Positions 16,031 to 22,037 of a stretch of 43,333 nt of DNA are shown piece after piece. This stretch comes from CAYUUR01 sp052034685 (GTDB taxonomy: Bacteria > Patescibacteriota > Saccharimonadia > Saccharimonadales > CAYUUR01). Position numbers and translations under genes: made by a program. Within the stretch, counting starts at the first letter, position 1. Every line of letters begins with the position of its first letter. The stretch covers positions 1 to 43,333 of the forward strand of contig JBPOIH010000016.1 of NCBI GenBank assembly GCA_052034685.1, written 5' to 3'. Under the pieces are notes generated by a model. The model was given only the letters and a program-made list of their open reading frames with translations, did no database searches and was not told where the DNA came from.

Positions 16031-17575
16031 TTATTCTAACACCTCGGCGCCACCGAAAATATTGCTTATGGCTTCTAAACTTTCTACATCCTTAGGTTCT
16101 TCGGTCTTCGAAGCCAGTGTTTTCTGCGTTAATGGCGGCTGCACAACTGCAGCATTTTTGTCGACGATGGCCTTGATTGTAAAGCTTTGGCCACATTGTT
16201 CGGTGATTATATCTGAAAGGATTTGCCGGTGTTTTTTGTCGGCGATTTTCTTTTGATGAAACCCAAAATTGAAGGTCAAAGTGATCGTATCGTCAGTTTG
16301 CTTAACTTGCGCCATACGTAATACTCCGTATAGCGTGTTATAGCGTCTCTTCACGACCGCCAAACACGCTTCCCAGTCAAAATCACTTACCTCTTGAGGT
16401 ACTTTTATTTTTGATACTTGCTGTTTTATTTCATTCTGGGATTCTTTAGGTGTCTCATTATTGCTCTGCTTAGGATTGACGGCAGGAAGTACTTCTTCTT
16501 TTACCACTGGCTGTGACTTCATTTTGGCTGGTTCTATCTTAACGGAAGCAAGGGGTGTACTTGCAGCTGCTTTGGTACTTTGTGAAGTGTGCGTATCGGA
16601 CGCAGAAGTGGGGTGATCGAGTGCGAGGCTCATGCCAACAAGCGCAATCTCAAGTGCTGCATATGGGTCGGCGGCGGCCGAAACTTGGAGGAGCTTCTGC
16701 ATTGATTGCAGTAGCAGATCGTCAGGCAGCTGGCCGGCTCTGTCCGCTAAAGATTGTCTGAATGAGACGTTGAGCTGGCTGGCAATGCGGGATGCGTCAT
16801 ACCCTTCGTCACGGAGCAGTGCAAGTTGTTCGAAGATTGCACTGGCACCGTTTGGTATTGCGTTCACTAGGTCGTCAATAGCAGCATCAGGAGGTACGCC
16901 AAGCAATCCGTAGATCGTCTCGGCGTCGACCTTACCTTTGTGTTGGCTCATTTGGTCTAATAAGCTGATACTGTCACGGAAACTGCCCTGACCATGCCGG
17001 GCAATGACTTCTAGGGCATCATCAGTGATGTCTATTTTTTCTGCCGTAGCAATAGTACGCAAATGCGCCGTCACCTGCTTTACGTCAACAGGCTTAAATG
17101 TGTACCGTTGGGTTCGACTAATGATCGTATCAGGTAACTTGTGTGCTTCTGTCGTAGCTAAAATAAAGATGACATGGGCTGGCGGTTCTTCAAGCGTCTT
17201 TAAGAGGGCGTTAAAAGCCTCTCGCGTGAGCATATGAACTTCATCAATGATATAGACTTTGTATTTACCTTGAACCGGCGCAATACTGACTCGGTCTCGA
17301 AGATCGCGCATTTCATCTATTCGCCGGTTTGATGCTGCATCGATCTCAATAATGTCAACCGGTAACGCTGTCTCGTCGTATGCAAAACCATTCACTTCAA
17401 AAGCAAGGATACGTGCAATGCTGGTTTTGCCAATGCCGTGAGGTCCGGTAAACAGATATGCGTGGCTGATTCCTTCGTGTTTGAGGGCGTGAGTCAGCGC
17501 CGTGGTTATATGTTCCTGTCCGACGATTTCGGACAGACTCTTAGAACGGTACTTTCGATACAACGCTTTCCCCAT
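16031..17575 (-). CDS. dnaX: DNA polymerase III subunit gamma/tau, zinc module absent
   Basis: A 514-residue clamp-loader ATPase. The AAA+ core has Walker A GPHGIGKT (44-51), Walker B IIDEVHML (109-116), sensor 1 ILATTEAHK and the SRTQ arginine-finger motif near 153. Between Walker A and IEIDAASN the usual insertion with four zinc-binding cysteines is missing: only about ten residues (FAYDETALPV) stand there. Domain III follows to about 330, then a low-complexity linker and a small C-terminal domain (DFDWEACLAVVKRRYNTLYG). A TATAAT box (17586-17591) lies ten bases from the ATG, without a Shine-Dalgarno. Confidence 0.95.
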   Translation of the reverse strand: MGKALYRKYRSKSLSEIVGQEHITTALTHALKHEGISHAYLFTGPHGIGKTSIARILAFEVNGFAYDETALPVDIIEIDAASNRRIDEMRDLRDRVSIAPVQGKYKVYIIDEVHMLTREAFNALLKTLEEPPAHVIFILATTEAHKLPDTIISRTQRYTFKPVDVKQVTAHLRTIATAEKIDITDDALEVIARHGQGSFRDSISLLDQMSQHKGKVDAETIYGLLGVPPDAAIDDLVNAIPNGASAIFEQLALLRDEGYDASRIASQLNVSFRQSLADRAGQLPDDLLLQSMQKLLQVSAAADPYAALEIALVGMSLALDHPTSASDTHTSQSTKAAASTPLASVKIEPAKMKSQPVVKEEVLPAVNPKQSNNETPKESQNEIKQQVSKIKVPQEVSDFDWEACLAVVKRRYNTLYGVLRMAQVKQTDDTITLTFNFGFHQKKIADKKHRQILSDIITEQCGQSFTIKAIVDKNAAVVQPPLTQKTLASKTEEPKDVESLEAISNIFGGAEVLE

Positions 17576-17626
17576 ATGCCTATTGATTATAGACGCTAGA
17601 GTTCAGAATGCAGAGTGTATTAATTA

Positions 17627-18334
17627 CTATGCTGCGTTTTCACTTCGAAACGCACCGATAGCTTGTTCGGGCATTCGCACGACCACTTCAGCGTATGCTT
17701 CGAGCGATTGTTCGATCGGCGACGGCTGTGCAGGCAATAACCCTGACTGACGTGCGTAGTCGATTGATGCTACTGCAGACATGCCAATGCCAGCAGCTGC
17801 TATGCCACACGATGCTGCACGGGCAGCAAAACGACGGGTTGGTTTTTCAATCCCTGTCGATCCAAGCAACAACCCCATTCCAAGGACTGTCTTAAACTCC
17901 CCAAGCTTCCCAGTATAATTAACATTAATCTCTTCACCTTTCACAGTGCCGATTGCGCTAATAACAGTCTTGGCTAGCTTTTGCGCCTTTGCGCTTTTAC
18001 TGAGTAGCCGTGGAATGGCGCCAGATTTTTCTCCTGCGTGAATAATCGCTCCAGAAAACAGTGTATCTACGATAGGATCGCCAATCCGACCAGTTTTTGA
18101 TCTTCGAAAACCCCATTTTGCCCAGTTCTGCGATTTATCCTCTTGTTTTGCCGCGAGACCGTCTGCCTTGTCGCTGAATGCAACAACCCCTGCACTTACC
18201 CAGTTTGCTGCAGGATCTCGCTTAACTGCACGATACAAAAAAGGAAGTGCAACAAGCCTCCCCAGAGTTAGGGCATTCGGTACTGTCAGCAGATCTTCTT
18301 TGATTGCTAGTTTGTTTTCCTGTGACATTTTCAT
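17627..18334 (-). CDS. Divergent CDP-alcohol phosphatidyltransferase
   Basis: A 235-residue protein that fits the CDP-alcohol phosphatidyltransferase family. The N-terminus has VPNALTLGRLVALPFLY, matching the usual first helix. The signature D-x2-D-G-x2-A-R...G-x3-D-x3-D is recognisable as SDKADGLAAK, then TGRIGDPIVDTLFSG. It has two deviations: Lys replaces Arg, and an insertion of about 10 residues (EDKSQNWAKWGFRR) separates the halves. Membrane segments are few and weak compared with the family. It may make a phospholipid head group from CDP-diacylglycerol, or be a derived member with another role. Confidence 0.65.
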   Translation of the reverse strand: MKMSQENKLAIKEDLLTVPNALTLGRLVALPFLYRAVKRDPAANWVSAGVVAFSDKADGLAAKQEDKSQNWAKWGFRRSKTGRIGDPIVDTLFSGAIIHAGEKSGAIPRLLSKSAKAQKLAKTVISAIGTVKGEEINVNYTGKLGEFKTVLGMGLLLGSTGIEKPTRRFAARAASCGIAAAGIGMSAVASIDYARQSGLLPAQPSPIEQSLEAYAEVVVRMPEQAIGAFRSENAA

Positions 18335-18390
18335 GCAAATACAATACCACCCAACACTTTAAATACCATGAGCAATAAACTAACCTTCTT

Positions 18391-18897
18391 CTAGAGTGCG
18401 GCTTCGAGGGCGGCCCACTCGGCGCCATCTTCTTCAGGAACATTGACGCTGACTTGGTCGCCTGGCTTTGCCTTGAAGTATGTGACGCTCGCGAGCAAGA
18501 CTCTGTACTGCTTGTCGCCGACCGTTACAAAGTAATGTCCGTCTTTTTGCTCGAGTACACCCACGATCTGCTTGCGTGGTATTGGGCCAATTTGCTTGTA
18601 TAGGAATGCCCCGTCATCTGCAATGGTTAGTTTAAGGATGTCACCCTGTACTAGCTTTGATTTTGAGGCATAATTTGCAGGCACTGGGTATGTTTTGCCG
18701 TCAGAACCAACCATGTTCTGTCCATCAAATACACCTTCAATTACTTTGCCAAGGTTGTCATCAACAATTGCGTTAGTTACGCTCGGGTCGTCTCCTACAA
18801 CGCTTACAAGCAGTTCTTTGGCTGCCGCAAGACTTGTCTCTGCCTCTGCTATTAGTGCTTTTAATCGTTTGATTTGTTTCTCTGGAAGCTCTGCCAT
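18391..18897 (-). CDS. Protein of unknown function with N-terminal helix and beta-rich core
   Basis: A 168-residue protein from the ATG at 18897; a TTG eight codons upstream is less likely. The N-terminus (MAELPEKQIKRLKALIAEAETSLAAAKELL) is a probable coiled coil. The remainder is beta-rich, with small-domain features (GSDGKTYPVPANYASKSKLV, GDILKLTIADDG, FYVTVG-like repeats) that look like an OB-fold or a similar barrel. I do not recognise the family. It is the last gene before the rplJL terminator. A TTGACT box at 18974-18979 with no clear -10 may belong to it. Confidence 0.65.
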   Translation of the reverse strand: MAELPEKQIKRLKALIAEAETSLAAAKELLVSVVGDDPSVTNAIVDDNLGKVIEGVFDGQNMVGSDGKTYPVPANYASKSKLVQGDILKLTIADDGAFLYKQIGPIPRKQIVGVLEQKDGHYFVTVGDKQYRVLLASVTYFKAKPGDQVSVNVPEEDGAEWAALEAAL

Positions 18898-19003
18898 CGG
18901 TTTGGTCTCTCTTTTTACCAATAAGTGTTTATTGGGTACACTTACTCCTCAAGCTATCATGATTGTGTAATCAAGTCAAAACTATATGGAGTTTTCTGTG
19001 GAT

Positions 19004-19042
19004 AAAAAAGAACCCACCTGTATAGACAAGGGGTTCTTTTTT
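19004..19042. terminator. Bidirectional terminator after rplL
   Basis: AAAAAAGAACCC (19004-19015) is perfectly complementary to GGGTTCTTTTTT (19031-19042) around a 15-nt loop. On the minus strand the stem runs into a T tract, ending the rplJ-rplL transcript. Confidence 0.85.
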
Positions 19043-19100
19043 GAGAACAGTGCTTAGGCGAGTTCAACTGTTTGATCAAAGATCAAAGCAGCGGAGTAGG

Positions 19101-19481
19101 CTATGCCAACTCCACTGTAGCGCCAGCTTCTTCCAAAGCTTTCTTGGCGTTTTCTGCGTCTTCTTTCTTAGCCTTTTCAAGAACTGGCTTTGGTGCGCCA
19201 TCAACAACTGCTTTAGCTTCACCAAGACCGAGGCCAGTGATGTCTTTAACGGCCTTGATAACAGCAACCTTTTGCGCGCCCGCATCCTTGAGGATAACGT
19301 CGTATTCGCTCTTCTCTTCTGCTGCGCCAGCGTCAGCGTCGCCGCCTGCTGGAGCTGCTACTGCAACTGCTGCAGCAGCTGGTTCGATGCCATACTCATC
19401 CTTAAGGATGGTAGCAAGTTCGTTTACTTCTAGAACGCTCAAGTTAACGAGCTGTTCTGCAAATTTCTTTAGATCTGCCAT
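19101..19481 (-). CDS. rplL: 50S ribosomal protein L7/L12
   Basis: A 126-residue bL12. The N-terminal dimerisation helices (FAEQLVNLSVLEVNELATILKDEYGIEP) are followed by an Ala/Gly-rich hinge (about 34-55) and the conserved C-terminal domain with EYDVILKDAGAQKVAVIKAVK, LGLGEAKAVVDGAPKPV and a final ALEEAGATVELA. It forms the ribosomal stalk that recruits translation GTPases. It lies 17 bases behind rplJ and is followed by a strong intrinsic terminator. Length and sequence are normal. Confidence 0.98.
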   Translation of the reverse strand: MADLKKFAEQLVNLSVLEVNELATILKDEYGIEPAAAAVAVAAPAGGDADAGAAEEKSEYDVILKDAGAQKVAVIKAVKDITGLGLGEAKAVVDGAPKPVLEKAKKEDAENAKKALEEAGATVELA

Positions 19482-19498
19482 GAGATTGTTCCTTTCAA

Positions 19499-20023
19499 TT
19501 AGTTTGTGGCCTTAGCAGCAACTGCGTCCAAAAGACCGTGCAGGTTGCCTTTGAGCCCGCTCATTACATTATTAACTGGTGAGTTAAGGGTATTGATAAT
19601 ACCGGCAATAAGCTCATTCTTGCTTGGCAATGTAGCCAAGGCTTTGACTTCGTCAGCTGACATGAAGTTGCCTTCAGCGCTGATTGCACCAACAAACTGT
19701 AGGGTTGGTTGGGTTTTTGCAAACGTGGCAATGGTTTTTGCTGGTGCGACTTCATCATTACTGTTGAAGGCGTAGAGCAACATACCCTTGAGTTCGCTTA
19801 CGTCGATGTCTTTGAATGCGTCACTACTTTGCAGCGCTTTGACGAAAAGGCGGTTTTTTATCACCTTCATTGTTGTGCCGTTCTCTCGGCCATCGCGGCG
19901 GAGGCTTTGGAGAGCCTTTACCGGTGTGCCTTGATAAGCGACAACAACAGTCATCTTAGAACTGGTAAGTAGGTCAGATAATTCAGAGACAACTTCATTC
20001 TTCTTGTGCTTAGTTAAAGCCAT
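19499..20023 (-). CDS. rplJ: 50S ribosomal protein L10
   Basis: A 174-residue uL10, the stalk base that carries L7/L12 dimers. Typical features are MALTKHKKNEVVSELSDLL, TVVVAYQGTPVKALQSLRR, KVIKNRLFVKALQ and the C-terminal helix that binds L12. Expression is probably autogenous, because a recognisable L10 leader lies upstream. It is first in a two-gene rplJ-rplL operon. It is separated from rplK-rplA, which lie about 5 kb away behind dcd and tmk-thyX rather than directly upstream. Confidence 0.98.
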   Translation of the reverse strand: MALTKHKKNEVVSELSDLLTSSKMTVVVAYQGTPVKALQSLRRDGRENGTTMKVIKNRLFVKALQSSDAFKDIDVSELKGMLLYAFNSNDEVAPAKTIATFAKTQPTLQFVGAISAEGNFMSADEVKALATLPSKNELIAGIINTLNSPVNNVMSGLKGNLHGLLDAVAAKATN

Positions 20024-20082
20024 AGATTAATTACTCCGTTTATTTATATCGACCTGGTGTTTTTTAAGGAGCGTTACCGACT

Positions 20083-20111
20083 AAAAAAGCCTTCAGCTTA
20101 CGCCAAAGACT
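20083..20111 (-). terminator. Attenuator-like hairpin in the rplJ leader
   Basis: On the minus strand a 10-bp stem (20102-20111 with 20088-20097, including three G-T wobbles) closes a GTAA tetraloop and is followed by six T. It sits between the L10 leader fold and the rplJ start, so it can act as a regulated terminator. Confidence 0.7.
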
Positions 20112-20140
20112 TTTTACTCGAAAACAAAATTAGATTTTGT

Positions 20141-20189
20141 GCCTCGGTAGCATTCTTAATCTGATTGCTCAGACGCTACTGTCTTTGGT
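20141..20189 (-). ncRNA. Ribosomal protein L10 leader
   Basis: The minus strand carries the conserved L10-leader elements: ACCAAAGACAG, a stem GTAGC/GCTAC and CCGAGG after the second stem arm. These form the L10(L12)4-binding leader known from many bacterial rplJ operons. It lies between a consensus promoter and rplJ. Assignment rests on matching the family's conserved blocks by eye. Confidence 0.8.
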
Positions 20190-20200
20190 AACTAGACGCT

Positions 20201-20229
20201 ATTATACCGAAGTTAATCTTCAAAGTCAA
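20201..20229 (-). promoter_or_regulatory. Promoter of rplJ-rplL
   Basis: On the minus strand, TTGACT (20224-20229), a 17-bp spacer and consensus TATAAT (20201-20206). The -35 box overlaps the 3' end of the small gene at 20226-20492. Confidence 0.85.
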
Positions 20230-20492
20230 AGGTTTCGCATACGCTCAACTTTAGCACGCAAAGCTGGTGGTAGCTCATCAAGTACACGTGGCGGGCTTAC
20301 GTTAGCGCCTTGCATGGCTGTAGAGCCGTCCGTTCGGGCTGGCTCTTCGGTTTCTGGGCGTTCCATCTCAACTGCGTTAAGGCCATTGCTTGGCACAAAA
20401 TTGCCGCGCATAAGCGGAACGGCTGGCCGATCGCGCATCAAGGACTCGGCGAGTCTTTCAAACTCTGGTGTGTGTTCTGGATTGTTGTCCAT
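20226..20492 (-). CDS. Small protein of unknown function
   Basis: An 88-residue, Pro/Glu/Arg-rich protein without a recognisable domain; most of it is probably disordered (RPETEEPARTDG), with a short C-terminal helix (PALRAKVERMRNL). A clear AGGAGAG ribosome-binding site precedes the ATG, which supports translation. Its stop codon overlaps the -35 box of the rplJ promoter. It sits just after a strong terminator, so it depends either on readthrough or on a promoter that I cannot see. Confidence 0.5.
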   Translation of the reverse strand: MDNNPEHTPEFERLAESLMRDRPAVPLMRGNFVPSNGLNAVEMERPETEEPARTDGSTAMQGANVSPPRVLDELPPALRAKVERMRNL

Positions 20493-20523
20493 TATTCTCT
20501 CCTGTTGTGGTGTAAGTGCAATT

Positions 20524-20552
20524 AAAAACCCCGCGCTGTTTCACGCGGGGTT
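20524..20552 (-). terminator. Intrinsic terminator after the gene at 20663-21142
   Basis: AACCCCGCG (20527-20535) pairs perfectly with CGCGGGGTT (20544-20552). On the minus strand the stem is followed by a T run (complement of 20524-20528). Confidence 0.85.
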
Positions 20553-20662
20553 GTGTTGCTATTGGTAAAATGCCTCAAAACACCGCGTCTAGCGGATAAT
20601 AATCTCCTGAGAAATAATTACATGAGTCATTGCATTTGATGTTACGCTTTTTTGCCCTGGTG

Positions 20663-21142
20663 TCAAGCCGGCAACTCAGCACGCATTGTGTCGAACTCTA
20701 CTGCTGCCTCACGGACCACTCGTGAGTACAGACTATATACTGCATCAGCTTCTTCCATGATCATTATGCCCTGGGTTGCTCTTATGCGTGCTGCTTCGAC
20801 TACTCGTTCATAGTCCTGAGATACGTTGAGTTTAGCTCCGCTATCGCGAATGTCTACTTCGCTTGCACATGCCTCTACGTAGGCTACTACCTCACAGAAC
20901 TCGTGAGAATTAGTCTCGGCAATTTCAATAATCAATGGATCGTCGTTGCGTATGTGTTTCGGTTCCTTAGAGCCAAACTCTAATGTGGGCTTCATGCTGC
21001 CACGTTGTACAAACATGCTGTAGATGGTTCTGTCAGTGAACCTTATATGGATCGATGGCGTTATGATCTCTTTGATTGGTCCTATGTCTGTAGGGTCAAT
21101 GTCGTGAAACTGTTCCCATCGTTTTTCTCTTGTTTCTATCAT
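20663..21142 (-). CDS. Protein of unknown function behind a switchable leader
   Basis: A 159-residue soluble protein not assigned to a family. The N-terminal half is mixed alpha/beta (IHIRFTDRTIYSMFVQRGSM, DDPLIIEIAETN); the C-terminal half is helical (YERVVEAARIRATQGIMIMEEADAVYSLY). There is no signal peptide or membrane segment. An AAGGAG ribosome-binding site and the ATG fit well. It is transcribed from one of two overlapping divergent promoters; the other drives the genes at 21534 and 21657. It ends in a strong terminator. The shared control region suggests a functional link between the two divergent units. Confidence 0.7.
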   Translation of the reverse strand: MIETREKRWEQFHDIDPTDIGPIKEIITPSIHIRFTDRTIYSMFVQRGSMKPTLEFGSKEPKHIRNDDPLIIEIAETNSHEFCEVVAYVEACASEVDIRDSGAKLNVSQDYERVVEAARIRATQGIMIMEEADAVYSLYSRVVREAAVEFDTMRAELPA

Positions 21143-21164
21143 TTGTAGTCTCCTTGAATTTAAT

Positions 21165-21246
21165 AACGGGCCTGAAGCCCGTTTATGATGATGGCTGCGC
21201 TTGACGTCTACGACGTACGGGCTTCAATACTGAAGCACAGCCCGTT
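21165..21246 (-). promoter_or_regulatory. Leader with mutually exclusive hairpins
   Basis: Four segments, read in the direction of minus-strand transcription, are A (21231-21246), B (21217-21226), C (21173-21183) and D (21165-21171). A can pair with B and C with D, but B (ACGGGCTTCA on the plus strand) is also perfectly complementary to C (TGAAGCCCGT) over 10 bp. The 1:2, 3:4 versus 2:3 layout resembles an attenuator. There is no strong T run, so control of translation or stability is as likely as termination. Confidence 0.5.
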
Positions 21247-21305
21247 AAGGCTAAGGAGCAGGCCGAGTAGTGCTTGTTTTGTATTGAATAAACTCATTAC
21301 ATACG

Positions 21306-21333
21306 ATTCTATCATAAAAAATGTTGTTGACAA
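21306..21333 (-). promoter_or_regulatory. Promoter toward the gene at 20663-21142
   Basis: On the minus strand, TTGTCA (21328-21333), a 16-bp spacer and TAGAAT (21306-21311). Its -35 box overlaps that of the divergent plus-strand promoter. Confidence 0.5.
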
Positions 21334-21355
21334 TACAAACTCGCAAGAGTAAAGT
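21327..21355 (+). promoter_or_regulatory. Promoter of the riboswitch-like leader
   Basis: A consensus TTGACA (21327-21332), a 17-bp spacer and TAAAGT (21350-21355). The predicted start of transcription, near 21362, is just ahead of the structured RNA. Confidence 0.6.
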
Positions 21356-21379
21356 CTGCATTGTGAAAGTTATATCGAA

Positions 21380-21520
21380 TCCAACTATTACCATCAAGCA
21401 CCTATGCCGCATGTACGGTCTCGTGCTTATTGTGGCCAAATAATAGTTGGAGTCCCCGCGTTAACATTCATCAAACAGAACACAAGCAAACCGGACTCCA
21501 CAGCAGGAGGCCGGTTTTTT
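21380..21520 (+). ncRNA. Candidate riboswitch or attenuator, ligand unknown
   Basis: An 11-bp closing stem P1 (21380-21390 with 21441-21451) encloses P2 (AAGCAC 21396-21401 with GTGCTT 21423-21428). A six-pair pseudoknot is possible between GCCGCA (21406-21411) in the P2 loop and TGTGGC (21431-21436). An intrinsic terminator at 21488-21520 ends in six T. GGAGTCC (21449-21455), which overlaps the 3' arm of P1, is perfectly complementary to GGACTCC (21493-21499) in the 5' arm of the terminator. So P1 plus terminator and the antiterminator exclude each other, as in transcriptional riboswitches. No known aptamer class was recognised. Confidence 0.7.
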
Positions 21521-21533
21521 AAAGGAAAAGGCT

Positions 21534-21644
21534 ATGCACACCAACCACCCAAACTACAACCAAACCGTAAATGATGTCGTTTCGTATGAAATGGCAGTGG
21601 TGCTTGCATTGTCTGAAACAAAAACGCACATGGTTGCCCAATAA
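21534..21644 (+). CDS. Short ORF directly after the riboswitch-like terminator
   Basis: A 36-codon ORF with an AAAGGA ribosome-binding site at 21521-21526, ending 12 bases before the next gene. The N-terminus is rich in Asn, His and Tyr; the C-terminal half is a possible helix (DVVSYEMAVVLALSETKTHM). It may be a regulated microprotein, or a leader peptide that couples translation to the gene at 21657, which lacks a good Shine-Dalgarno. I know no family for it. Confidence 0.5.
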   Translation: MHTNHPNYNQTVNDVVSYEMAVVLALSETKTHMVAQ

Positions 21645-21656
21645 TATCGTATTAAA

Positions 21657-22037
21657 ATGACTAGCGAGAATAAGATGAGTGTATTTGAGAAAGCAGCAGT
21701 AGAAACGCCTGAGCCGAAGGATGAGCTACAGGAATACGCCGAGAAGGCGGCGCTTGGAGTATTTGAAAACTTTCAGGAGTTTGTAGACGGCCGTAGCAAT
21801 GATTTCTCGGCTTACTTTGTACTTGGTAGCGATATACATGACAGGCAGAGAGAAATCTTTATGGGGTTGATAAGTGAATTCTATGAATCAAGCACTCAAC
21901 TGCCTGAAGGAGCACTTGTGGTTACGGATAACGTAACACTTATGGCTTCATGTAATGCTTATATTGATCCTGATTCGCAAATAGCTATCCCATACGACAT
22001 CACGTACACCGCGACGCGGTTCGATTCAAATTTATAG
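21657..22037 (+). CDS. Acidic protein of unknown function controlled by the upstream leader
   Basis: A 126-residue acidic soluble protein with no recognised family. The N-terminal third is charged and helical (FEKAAVETPEPKDELQEYAEKAALGVFENFQEF). The remainder is mixed alpha/beta, with FLGLISEFYESS-like and ALVVTDNVTLMASCNAYIDP segments. The start at 21657 has no clear Shine-Dalgarno; coupling from the short ORF 12 bases upstream, or use of an internal ATG at 21675, would solve this. The last six bases overlap the convergent tmk-thyX gene. The candidate riboswitch would control it. Confidence 0.6.
   Translation: MTSENKMSVFEKAAVETPEPKDELQEYAEKAALGVFENFQEFVDGRSNDFSAYFVLGSDIHDRQREIFMGLISEFYESSTQLPEGALVVTDNVTLMASCNAYIDPDSQIAIPYDITYTATRFDSNL

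Noticed and set aside
21441..21463. Resemblance of the P1 3' arm region to a T-box antiterminator sequence
   Set aside because: Only a few bases match the T-box block; no specifier stem with its usual motifs is present and the leader is too short.
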